Source: Phylloscopus collybita (Eukaryota > Chordata > Aves > Passeriformes > Phylloscopidae). Taken from it: a DNA stretch of 64,000 nucleotides. The notes below the pieces were generated by a model. It saw nothing but the letters and a program-made list of their open reading frames with translations, was not told where the DNA came from and searched no databases. A program made the translations under genes and the position numbers. Shown piece after piece: positions 21,116 through 31,906 of this stretch (the stretch's first letter is position 1; each line of letters begins with the position of its first letter). The stretch is taken from assembly GCA_027886175.1 (NCBI GenBank), contig JAJNNQ010000019.1, forward strand, positions 11,890,501 through 11,954,500, read 5' to 3'.

Positions 21116-22097
21116 TATGATTTTCTGAGGGGGTTCAACACTTGCCTGTGCATGGCCAAGGATGCTTTGTGACACATCAGGTCCAGCAATAACCTAAAAT
21201 CATCTCTGTGCTGGCAAAACTGGTGGTGTATTTAGTTATTGGAAGGAACAAAATTGCGAAAGTTGGACTAAGTAGAAAAATCTTGAACCACTTTTGTTAA
21301 CAGGTGTCCTGGATCACCCTACAAATTCCCCATTAACACCTTCAATTTTAAACATATTTGGTGTGAAGGTGTGAAGATTTAAGATTTGGACATTGCCTAA
21401 ATACCTGTAGAAACAGAGAAAATCAACTAGAAACTGAGAAAAATGTAAAATTAAGTGTATAATGGAGATGCTACACCAGAAGTTTTGACATATTTCTTTT
21501 CAAGATTTACAGTCCAAGGTCACTTAGATTTGGTGGAAATTGCAAATATCAGAGATGCTGACAATGAAAGACTTTTTTTTTAAGGATTTATAAAGATTGT
21601 GACAAAGCCAGATTACTTGAAAGGAAGGGCTTTAGATGCTGGTTCTTATAGAATTTGAGTCCCCAAAACTCTGTGGTTGAATTTTATTATAGTTGCATTT
21701 TTCCCATCTTTTAAAGTCTAGGAATCATGGGCAGGAAAAAAAACACAAAAAATCTGATCTGGTAACATTGCTTCCACTTTTGAAGTTTTGGAAAATAATG
21801 ATAAGAGCCCAGATCATTGAATTCTGACCCATAATTTCATCCACATGCATGTAAAAATCCTTTTAAAAACTCCAAATATACCAATTACAGCAAAAGTTTC
21901 CAAGTCACAGTAAATCTCACGAGGACAGCAAGGTTTCTATGCCACTGAGATGCTTTTGAAATATTACGTCATGTGCAAATGAGACAGATCTGTGCCCATC
22001 CCTAGTGATATCTAACCAAAGCTGGTATTCTTTGAGTGATCTTCAAGATAAAACATAGCTGACAGAAATCTTTAGAAATAATTTCGCCCATTCCTTT

Positions 22098-22182
22098 TTT
22101 TTTTTTTTTTACAGCTTTCCACATATTTTCTTGTGGTCTCGAGAGTACCAGGGTTTATTTTTTTAATTTTTTTTTTTAATTA
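22098..22182 (+). repeat. T-rich tracts in the inferred 3'UTR
   Basis: A 17-19-base T-run near 22096 and a second T-rich block near 22156-22180 (TTTTTTTAATTTTTTTTTTTAATTAAC). Possible U-rich protein-binding sites if transcribed. Confidence 0.85.
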
Positions 22183-23477
22183 ACAATTCTGGCTTAATCC
22201 AAAACTGATTCGACTCAAAGAGAAGTTTTCTATAGAGTTTAGATTAGAAGTGTTGCTTACAAAGCAGCACTCCCAAAAAATCATTCCTGAAAGAGGATTG
22301 AATGATTTACTTTTATTTCAACAATGCTTTCCCATGAATTAACGAATTCAAAGTATTTGTTAATGAATGATTCCTGTAATTATTATGTCTTGAGTCAACG
22401 TTTGAATGCAAAGGGTCACCCAGGGTAACAATTGTATTGGGACACAGGACTATACCATCTCTGTTCAAAGAGGGGAATTGTGCCTATGCCTTAAGTCAAT
22501 GCACTCAGCAAGGAGAAGCACATCATATTTATCTTGTTATTAAATCTAGTTTATTTGGGGGGAGGGGCAGGAGGGTGTCTTGGGAACTGGTTGTGCAACT
22601 TAAAACAGATATTGATGAAATACATTAAGACTGTAGGGGCACCTAGAATGATACAGACTTTTTTTTTTTTACCATGTTAAATATAGCAAAATACTGTGTG
22701 CGTTACCTCTGGGACCATGACTGAAGTCCCATTCATAGTCCTACATTTACTGTAGAGTTTTTTTCCCTGTTTCATTGAATACTGATCACAAACCTCATAT
22801 GGCCCAGTTCATAACCAAATCCTGTGTGAGCAGTCTGAAGACACATGCTGCAGGAAGAATTACCTGTAAATGAATAATCAGATTAACTTTCCAGCCCTGG
22901 GAGTATTCAGGTGGGTGAGGAAGGCAGGGCTGAAGACAGGGACTGACCCATCAGGAATGCTGCATCCTGATCTCTGTGCCCCACTCTGGACACACCAGTG
23001 GCTCAATCCTCATCCCTGTGCCACCCTCTGGCTGCTCCCAATTTCCATCCCAACAAATTAATTTCGAGTGGCTGCTTTTCTCAGCTGGTTTTGGATGAGG
23101 TTATCATCTTCTCATATCACAACAGCCATGGAACTGCAAAGGGCATTCATATCTTGGTGTGAATTTCTGCTGGGCAGCTGTTAGGAAATGACCTTAACAT
23201 CTGTGCCATCACTGCAGATGCTTCTCTGAGGTGAGCAAAGGGTACCTTAATTATGTCCACTGAAAGAAATTCTTCTTGTTTCAATGTATTTTACAGCCAT
23301 GTTTCCATCTTAAAAATCAGAAAAATATGTGTTGTGCTGAAATTCTTGTGAGGAATTGTTGTTAGAAAGAATGAGAGCCTGTAGGGACTTGGAGATCATT
23401 TGAACACCACTTGAGTTTTAAGACAGTTGTTTGGGTGATGCTGCCTGTGCTGGCCCAGCAAGTGGCAAACATAAATG

Positions 23478-24140
23478 CAGGCTGGGCAGAGAATGGGTCA
23501 GGAATATTCCTGAAGAGAAGGACTTGGGTTGTTGGTTGAGGAGAAGCCCAACATGACCTGAAGTGCACTCACAGCCCAGAAAGCCAATCCTGTCCTGGGC
23601 TGCATCAAAAGCAGTCGAGGGGGAGGATTCTGAGCTCTTGTGACACCCCACCTGCAGTGCTGTGTCCAGCTCTGGGGGTCCCAGAAGGACATCAGAAGGA
23701 TGGGGACACATTGGTGTGAGTCCAGAAGAGACCACAAAGATGCTCTGAGGGCTGGAGCCCCTCTGGGAAAGCTGGGGGTGTTCATCTGGAGAGGAGAAGG
23801 CTCCAGGGAGACCTCAGAGACCCTTCCAATGCCTAAAGGGGCTCCAGGAGAGCTGGAGAAGGACTTTTTACAAGGGCAGGGAGAAATAGGACATGGAAGA
23901 ACAGCTTCAAACTGACAGCAGGCAGGGTTGGGTTAAATATTAGGAAGAAACTCTTTGCTGTGAGGGTGGTGAGGCCCTGGCACAGGTTGCCCAGAGAAGC
24001 TGTGGATGCCCCATCCCTGGAACAAGTCTGGTGGAAGGTGTCCCTGCCCATGGCAGGGGGTTGGAACTGGATGGGCAGGGGGTTGGAACTGGATGATCTT
24101 TAAGGTCCTTTCCATCCCAAACCATTCTAGGATTCTATGA
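23478..24140 (+). mobile_element. CR1 LINE, 3' fragment
   Basis: The sequence follows the 3' part of the avian CR1 consensus in order: a lead-in with CTGGGCAGAGAATGGGTCAGG, GAGAAGGACTTGGGTTGTTGG, the CTGGGCTGCATCAAAAGCAGT block, GGAGAGGAGAAGGCTCC, GACTTTTTACAAGGGCAGGG, ATTAGGAAGAAACTCTTTGC, GGATGCCCCATCCCTGGAA and the ending GATTCTATGA. It is a 5'-truncated, non-coding copy of about 660 bp with many small deletions, sense to SGCD, inside the inferred 3'UTR. Near its end the GGCAGGGGGTTGGAACTGGA segment is duplicated in tandem (24052-24094). Confidence 0.95.
24052..24094 (+). repeat. 22-bp tandem duplication inside the CR1 copy
   Basis: The CR1 segment GGCAGGGGGTTGGAACTGGA occurs twice in a row with a period of 22 bp. 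The CR1 consensus has it once, so this is a later local duplication. It is useful as a marker of this insertion. Confidence 0.9.
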
Positions 24141-26046
24141 ACGCAGAGCAGACAGGGCTGTGTCTCAGATCCCAGGGGGAAAAGCAGGCATTTTGTTTAA
24201 AACGCTGCCTGCAAACACATCCAGCCATCTCACAGTTCACATTTTGGTGTGGAGTGGCTGAGTCTCCTGTTGGACAAAGCAAGCACATGAGAGTCCCTTC
24301 TCCTCTTGCCTTGACCAGAAATCCCTCACAGCTGTACCTCTGTAGGTTGCTTTTCCCTGAGTCTCTGAACCAGAGCTTCCCTGACCAGAATTCCATCCAT
24401 ATGCTCCACCCACCACTGATAAAATGCCAAAAACAAACAAGGGTTTGTGTCTTTCATTGTGAATCAGGCCTGAAGTTTAGTTCAGTTGAGCATTTGCTAT
24501 TTGGGAGATGTGGTTGACCTCAAAATGGAGTTTAATTTGTTTCTGCTGAGATCAGTGGAAGAGATGGTGATGACTTCATGGGCTGAACTGGGAGCTGGAC
24601 AGGTGACAGCTGGGGACAGAACCTTGGGGTGGCTGTGGGGCTGAACCAGACCCTGCACTGCAGCTGTGAGCACTGAAACCCCACCCAAATTCTAATCAAG
24701 GGTTAGACAAGACTGTGCCAGCAGTATCAGTGTACCTGGGGCAGCTGTGCAGGATGCATAAATGCATTTATGTGTGGTGGCTCTTTATAGGACTGCAGGA
24801 CCTTGTCCAACTTGCTGTAAATGTGACATTTTAGGAAAGGATCAGGAGAATGACAGTCAGTGCTCACCTGTGACTGGAACCTTATCCCTCTGTGGTGTGT
24901 GACCCTTCTGTCATAGCTGAGGTAGGATGGTTCTTCTAAAGCAAAAACACTTTGCCATTAGCAAAAGCAGAGGTCCTGATAATGGCTGTACATCTGTGTA
25001 CATTCTCCAAGTTTCTTCATGGGGTTTTTTGGCTGTTGGTTTGTTTGGGGTTTTTATTCATTTTGAAGTGTATTACCCCACACCCAGTGAAGTGGGAAGC
25101 TAAAGAGTACAAAAGAAATGTTAACAGTAAAGGAAGTCATCAGAAGGGGAAATCAGTAACTACTACAATATGGATAAAGCCTCTCCTAAGTATTAATTTT
25201 TAGAAAACTGAGTATGTGCAAGAGTGATTTGTATTTGGTTACCTCAGTCATGTGCTGTCAAACAGCTGTTTTAGAAGGGTTGTGGGGTTTTTTGTTTCTC
25301 CTCTTACAATAAACGTCACATTGCACAAACAAAAGGTTGGAAGGCATAAGCCTAAAAATACAATCTGCAATATGTGGTGTAGCAAAATGATGGCTAAATA
25401 AAAACCCCTCCCTAGAAATTGCTCCAAGGTTAAAGGGAAACTCCTGTGGAACTTATGAAGGCTAGCTCACATCACAACCTAGTGAAAATTAATTTTGTTG
25501 TCATAAGATGCTCACACATGCACAGAAATACACACAGAGACTCATATACACTTGTTTACAACAAAAGCCAATTTTCTTTATATTTGTTCCTATGGCTTTA
25601 AGTTTCACATTGCAAAAGAGAGTGAGACAAAGACCAAAGACTTTGAGAAATTCATCCCTCTCTGGTTGCCCTCACGCCTGAAATGCATTAACTTTAATGG
25701 TGCTTTTTCTGAACTGGGCAGGAAAAATGCAGGTGTATCATAAAGCTGCATTTGAGAGGATAAAGTGACAGGAAGGCTCTAACTTGGTTAATGGGGAGAG
25801 GAGGAAATAATGTGAAAAATCTTGAAATGTGTGCAGAGGGCAAGGTTAGCTGAAATTTGAAACGTGGAGGAATAGCCCAGAAATCTTAAAGACATCATCC
25901 TGGGCTGAGAGTATAAATAAACTGAGTAAATGGTGCCAGCTGTTCACTCGAGCATTAGCAGGTCAGGAGCTCCAGTGGCTGCTCGGTGGAGAAGAGTAAC
26001 TGCTGCAATGATTTCATTCTAGAAGTACCTACAGTAAAAGCATTTC

Positions 26047-26076
26047 AAACAAACAAACAGACAAACAAACAAATAA
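26047..26076 (+). repeat. (ACAA)n microsatellite
   Basis: About seven units of CAAA with one CAGA, in the inferred SGCD 3'UTR. Confidence 0.93.
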
Positions 26077-29000
26077 GTTGAGGCTGTGCTCTTTTTTATG
26101 GCTGACATTTTAAATTTTGAAATGTCATCATCCAGAATTCACCTCAGCAAGCGCAGGGCGTGTGTCCTGCCAAGCTTTGCCAAGCACTGCTTTGGTGCTT
26201 TTTGAATGTGAAAATACCAGCCTTTTTATTGCCCTGGCTGTTCAGGAGTGTGATCCTGGCAACAGTTCCCTTTTCCCCATTTTAACCTTTTTTTTCTCAG
26301 CTCTGAAATTGCTGTGTAATGTTTTGGTAGCTGGTGTCCTGCTCTCAAATCCAGCAGCCCCCAAATCCGCAATGTGTCGCATCTCAGTCTCACAGACCCC
26401 CAAAACCTGCAGGGAGCAGTTGCATGACCATAAAATTGGGGACTTTCAGGTAAATTCTGCCTGGCAGCTGCTGTGTATTCACAGCTGGGGTAGCCAAGTT
26501 TATGGCTGTGAGTGGAGCAGGGTTAAACTCTGACGTGGTGCTGAGGTTATTCAAGCAAGAGTGGAGCGAATTAAACAAGGCAGGTAGGAGGGAAGGGGAA
26601 GAAATGGGGAGAGACATCGCCCTAATCACAGTAATGCAGTCAATGTCTTTGTCCCTTTGCACTATTATACTTTAAATTAATAACATCCATTTTACTAAAT
26701 ATGGTGGCAATTATACTTGATCTTTTCATGGAGCTCAGTGGAATTACTGTCACTGAAACCACTTACAGCTCGGGCTGTTCAAGATTGCTGGGGTGTTGTT
26801 TCCATCCACAATAACCACAATGGCTTGGGGCTTGGATGGAAATGATAGTGAATAGCTTGTATTTAGAAAGCTTTTAAGTCTGCTGTGGTTGAGAGGCCCC
26901 TGGTTATGCACATCCAGCCCTGAGGCTTTATCATTTCAGCCTCTCTTGTCCTGCCACTTGAATTGTATTGTGCCCTTGTGAGAAGCGACACACGGTATAA
27001 AGAACACAGGAAAAGATGGATATTTAAAGCTGCAGGATTTTTATCTGAAATCAAGAAGGAAATACAATCAGAGTGCCCCAGTGAGACTTCCCATCCAAAT
27101 CACTTTAAACCAGAGTTGCAAGTCTCTTAAAAATTAATTTGCTACAAGTGTCATTCCTGCAGCAAAGTTAGCACTGGCGGCTCTCCCAGGAAATGTCTCA
27201 CCTTACTGCAGCTGGAAGGCCTGTAGTGGCTGGGATTTTGTGCCACCAGTCAGGAGTGATGGGCTGCCTGTTCAGAGGAAGTCAGGTTTCCTTTGAGGCA
27301 GCTGATCTCCATGGATTGAGCTTTTGTTAGTTTTTAACAGGGGTTAAAGAATAGGAGGGATAAGTCCACTGTGAAATGATATGTAATTGTATGTTTGCCT
27401 CATTTAGTTGGTTGAAACCTTCCACTAGGAAGAGAAAATATCAGCAGAAATTTCTGTGAAAATGTTACATTTACATTGTGCTTCCAAATGCTTCAGATAA
27501 AAACATGCAGCTTTAGCTAAACAGTCTTTTCTTCTGAGATTAAAAAGGACTCTTTGGAGCCTCTCATCGGGTCCTACCCAAATGAGAAGTTTTTCCATTT
27601 CTAACATATTTGTCGTTATAGGAACAGGCCCATTGCAAAGCACAAGTCATGTGCATCTTTGCATGTAACAGGAATTTTGAATTGCATTGTACCCTTACAT
27701 TTTTTTCCCCATTGAAAGGCTTAACCACTGATAGGAGATAGAGACCTCCAAAAACCTTTACTGCTAAATACATTATCTCTTCCTAAAGCAATGTTTGTCC
27801 TTTGGTCTTTTAAAAATTTCCTCATAATGAAGTCCTTGAAACATCTTGAGGCAGGCTCACTCTGAAGAGCAAGAGAGTAATTATTTGTGGGTGGTGCTAT
27901 TTTTGCTGAAGCCTGGATTGTAGCTGAAAAAAAATGTTGCTGTTAGAGCTTCTCCCACACTCCCTTAGCTGCAAACCCCACCAGCCCCCCACACCAGGGC
28001 TGGATCTCTCCAGGGCGGCTGCCTTAGAGCAGGGAGCGATGATTTTGTCTTCACCTGGGTCCTGCTGTGGCCCTGTGCACTCAGTGTCAGTGCTGTCACA
28101 GATAATGAGATGCTTTGGCAGTTTTAGTGATTCTGCAGATGGTGCAGGATGATGTGTACCTGCAGCCTGAGTGGGGTGAGTGATGCTGGTCGTTGTTGGG
28201 TGCTGTTCTCACAAGCCTTTGAGAGCAGTAACTCCTGAGGGCAGGCACTGCTGGAGGAATTCACTTTCTTGTCCCTTTTTGTGGGTTATCAGAGTGAGCA
28301 TGGAAGTGGAGATGAACAAATCCTGCAAAGTAAGAGTGTGCCAGAAATCTCAGAAGGGGCAGATCTGAGCAATCACTGTCCATTGTGTTGTCAGAGAAGG
28401 GCTGAGTGGACAGGATTCACACCTGGATTCTTCCCTAGGCCAGAGCTTTTCCTGAGCTGTGACCTTGGTCTGGATCTGCCCTGTGTGGTAGATTGGGAGC
28501 AGGGAAGGGATTGACCTGCTGGATCTGGATTTTGCTTGTTTTATTTTTTTCCCACCCCATCTTTGAATTCGTTTCCGTGCGAGCAAATGCCAATAGAGTT
28601 GTCAATATTCACCCAAAAAAAAAGCTCTGTATAGGTAGAGCCAACAGCAAAACAATATTCAGTGTGAAAGCAAACCCTGTTCATCTACAGCAGCAGCATA
28701 AAAGGCATGACCCCTATGCTACAGCAGTTTTCATCTTTGATGGGAAAACACCTTGTCTGACCTCTACTCTGAACCACCAATGACCTTGATTGTGTAAACA
28801 GGATAAAATGAATTTAAAGTCTTACCACAGTTCTCATGACAGAATTCAGATTTGTTTGGCTTTTTTTTTTTCTTTTTAATTTATGTATGTGTGTGGTTGT
28901 GTGGGAAAATATAAAGCTTTTTTGTATCAAATAACATCAATCCTTGCACACTCTATGCAAAATTTTGTAAGCATTGCAATAATGCTATGAATTACACAAG

Positions 29001-29089
29001 GAACTATTTTAACTTTATTACACTTTCTGTATAAAAAAAAAAAAAGTTTGTATTTAAATGATTTCAACTGCAATCTTGTAAAATATATT

Positions 29090-29095
29090 AATAAA
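29090..29095 (+). promoter_or_regulatory. Candidate distal poly(A) signal of SGCD
   Basis: AATAAA sits in a TATTAATAAAATAATG context, preceded by about 200 bp of A/T-rich sequence with UTR-like composition and followed 35-100 bp later by a long T-rich tract (29131-29192) that could act as a U-rich downstream element. This would give the long SGCD 3'UTR of about 8.6 kb. Confidence 0.5.
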
Positions 29096-29130
29096 ATAAT
29101 GATTGTTAAGAAGGAAAGAGATGTTGGGGC

Positions 29131-29154
29131 TCTTTCTTTTTTTTTTTTTTTTCT

Positions 29155-29186
<32 letters not shown>

Positions 29187-29192
29187 TTTTTT
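29131..29192 (+). repeat. Long interrupted T tract
   Basis: CTCTTTCTTTT followed by runs of 14-28 T broken by single C; about 60 bp of almost pure pyrimidine. It lies 36-97 bp after the AATAAA at 29090 and could be the downstream U-rich element of the distal SGCD poly(A) site. Confidence 0.95.
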
Positions 29193-29289
29193 AATCACTG
29201 TAGTGATCCATTTCACAGGAGCAAGTACCTGGATGTATTTATGTCAAAAATGCTGTAAAGATCGAATGAGAACTTGCTGTTGGAAGAAA

Positions 29290-29323
29290 CCCTGTAATGA
29301 ACAAAACCCTGTAATGAACAAAA
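29290..29323 (+). repeat. 17-bp perfect tandem duplication
   Basis: CCCTGTAATGAACAAAA occurs twice without mismatch at 29290-29306 and 29307-29323. Confidence 0.97.
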
Positions 29324-29560
29324 CCAAGGATTTTGTCTTTGGGGAAAGTTGAGTCATTATATTTGTAGAATTCCTCACCCTTATCCTGGCATTAGAGACT
29401 CAGAGCCAAGATGTGTTGCAGGCATTGAGGTGCTGCTTGTGCTCCAAACCAGCAGGAGCTTAAGGTTTTCCAAGAGTGACCACAGCTGGGTACACACATC
29501 CAGGAACAGATCCTCACCTGCACACGGTGGAGGGAGCAGGAGCTCGAGTCTGCCTGTGTA

Positions 29561-29632
29561 AATCAATCAATCAATTAATTAATTAATTATAATAATAATG
29601 ATAATAATAATAATAATAATAATAATAAATTT
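29561..29632 (+). repeat. Compound (AATC)n(AATT)n(AAT)n microsatellite
   Basis: Three tracts in sequence: AATCAATCAATC, AATTAATTAATT, then about 15 AAT/AATG units. A good polymorphic-marker candidate. Confidence 0.97.
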
Positions 29633-30109
29633 AAAACACCTAAACCCCAAATCCAGCAGCCTGGTCCAAGTCACAGAAAGCCTCTTGGAAACCTCTGGCT
29701 GCTTTAATGATCCATCAGTTTTATTTTAATTGGTCAGCTAATCAGCTGCTCATTGGTGACTCTGCACATGCCAGGCAGTCACTTCCAAGGGCATTTTGCA
29801 GGAGCTGGGTTTTAAAGTTGAGTTTGTTCGCCCTGGATTTTGTCAGAAAGTGAGAGCATTGATTAAGGCTCACTGTCTGAACAAAATGCAAGATTTCAGT
29901 CTTGGTGGAAAGTTGTCTGTGCTTTCCAAACCCCTCAGAGAGAACAATCCCAGTCCCCACTGGGGCACAGCCAGAATCCAGGCTGGAGGAACAGTTGTTT
30001 ACCAGTTTGCAGGGGCTGCTGTTTACAAGGCTCCACATAAGTTCCCTCAGTTCTGTTGGGTGGGCACACAGAATCTTCTGGTCTCTCACTGGGTCTTGGA
30101 CTGTTTGTC

Positions 30110-30113
<4 letters not shown>

Positions 30114-30155
<42 letters not shown>

Positions 30156-30166
30156 AGAGAGAAAAG
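30114..30166 (+). repeat. Poly(A) of about 39 followed by (AG)n
   Basis: A39 then GAGAGAGAGAAAAG. The same A(n)-(AG)n layout appears at 41817-41878. Confidence 0.96.
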
Positions 30167-31665
30167 ACATCTTTCAGCTGAACTTCAGCTGCAGTTGTTG
30201 GCCTGAATTTGGAATTTCCAGCAAACTGACAATGAAATCATTCATGGATTGACCCCCATCAAGAAGCACGTTGGCAGGAGGTTCCCAGCCCCCACGAGAT
30301 GCAGCTCTGTGTAGCTGAACAGCAGCAGCACTGCCATGGCAGCAGGGGCCAGGACCTTCCCCAGCCCTGGGAAACTCCTCAGCTCCTGCCTCTGCATGGG
30401 CTGGGATGTAAGCAGTGGGCAGTTCTGCAGCTCAGCCCGGCCTGCAGAGTGTTTGCAGTGCCCTCAGGCTAGGAATGCTGGGCGGCACTCAACAGCAGCA
30501 GCATCTTCACTATTTTGAAAGAGTGGGAAGCCAAAACGAGGATTTGGCTTCCAAAATCAACACCTGGGAAAATCATCAAAATGTAATTTCCTCCCAGGTA
30601 TCTTGCCCTTCAGTTTTTAAGAAGTACTTTCCAATTTTTTCTTGTTTTCTTTTCTACACCTAGAGGTGATTAATTGTTTCCTTTTTTTATCCTAAATAGC
30701 AAAGATAAACAAAAAAGAATCATCAAATAAAGAATCATTAAGATAAAATGAGACCATTTCATACTCTGTAAAAAGATAACAACTTCCACAGCTTAAAATT
30801 TTATGTGCAGATGGGTTTTCCTGTTTTTCATCTGAATTCAGTACAGACAAGTTGCTGCTGGTGAAGTTCAGTTGTTAAATCTGGGTGATTATTTTTTATT
30901 TTTATGAGCAGTGGCCAGAAAATCAGCAAGGAGAACTATCTGTTTTTAACATTTTTTCTCCAGTGCTATGACCTTGATTCTTCTCTCCTTAAAATGAACT
31001 GAAAAATCTTCCTCAATTTAGTGATGAAGGTTCAGACCTAAATAGCTCCAGTGCCAAATGTATCCCAGAGGAAAAATTGTATGGCCTCATTTAATAGAGA
31101 AAAAGCATGAAGTCAAGCCAGCAGCAAGAACTCGGCTCTTTTCTGCAGTCATTTCAGGATAAAAAGCAGAATGTAAGTAGTCTTTAAGTATTTGACTCAC
31201 ACTATTGGACTATTGTAATCTACATTACTGATATGATCTGCACTTATTAAAATTGGGGTTTGTGAATAGCTCTGCACATAACAGCTCTGCTTCAGGCCAT
31301 CACACAACCAGGCCTGTGTATCACCAGCTCTGGTATTTTCCCTTTCACACCTACGTGAGCTTTTTTTTCTTTTTTTTCCTCCCTGTTTCTGGGATTTGCT
31401 TTCAGTCTCCCAAGCAGTGCAGGCAGAAAAGCAGCCCACTGCCTCCTTGCTGAGGAATGCACATCCCCATCTGCTTAGCTCCTTTCAGTGGGTGCATGTA
31501 GGGAGGGGAGAGGCACAAAACACCATTGGTATCTCTGGAATAACCTCCTTTGATTTGGTTTTCTGTTGCCCTCACTGCAGCAGAGCTGTCACCAGCCCAG
31601 CCTCCCCCTTGCAGCCCCCATTCCCACCTCTCCTCCCTGCACACTGTCTGCAGCTGGCAGTGCTG

Positions 31666-31720
31666 GGTGAGTGGTTGGACTTGGTGATTTTAGAAGTCTT
31701 TTCCAACCTTAATGATCCTC
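31666..31720 (+). mobile_element. CR1 remnant, extreme 3' end
   Basis: GTGGTTGGACTTGGTGATTT...AGTCTTTTCCAACCTTAATGATCC matches the final 50 bp of the CR1 consensus, without the terminal octamer repeats. A short, diverged fragment. Confidence 0.75.
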
Positions 31721-31846
31721 TGGGACCCCTATTCCCGTGCCACCCCTGACTCAGACTGTGAAACAGATACTTTAAATGCCAGCATAACCCACAAGCACAC
31801 AGGGGACAGTAAGACTGCAGTGCTGCTTGGTGTTTTCAGCATGTTT

Positions 31847-31906
31847 CAAAACAAAACAAAACAAAACAAAACAAAATAAAACAAAACAAAACAAAACAAA
31901 AAAAAT
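31847..31906 (+). repeat. (AAAAC)n microsatellite
   Basis: About eleven AAAAC units with one AAAAT, ending in an A-run. Confidence 0.97.

Larger units (their letters stand above)
20457..29115 (+). other. SGCD: Inferred long 3' untranslated region of SGCD
   Basis: There is no further coding exon after the TGA at 20454-20456. The next 8.6 kb is A/T-rich, carries no recognisable gene, and ends in a region that looks like a transcript end: an A/T-rich run from about 28860, then AATAAA at 29090-29095 and a T-rich tract from about 29131. Mammalian SGCD is known to have a long mRNA of roughly 9-10 kb with most of it 3'UTR, so a UTR of this size is plausible. Inside lie a TG/CG plus AT tract (20570-20637), AATAAA signals at 20917 and 21110 that could give short isoforms, T-runs near 22098 and 22170, a sense CR1 copy (23478-24140) and an (ACAA)n tract (26047-26076). 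The extent is inferred and needs RNA evidence. Confidence 0.5.

Noticed and set aside
23498..23915. Several open frames on both strands
   Set aside because: They are translations of the CR1 3' fragment, which in this part is close to or beyond the end of the CR1 ORF2 and carries no intact protein.
29742..30170. 142-codon minus-strand frame starting with a run of Phe
   Set aside because: The Phe run is only the translation of the poly(A)/poly(T) tract at 30114-30152.
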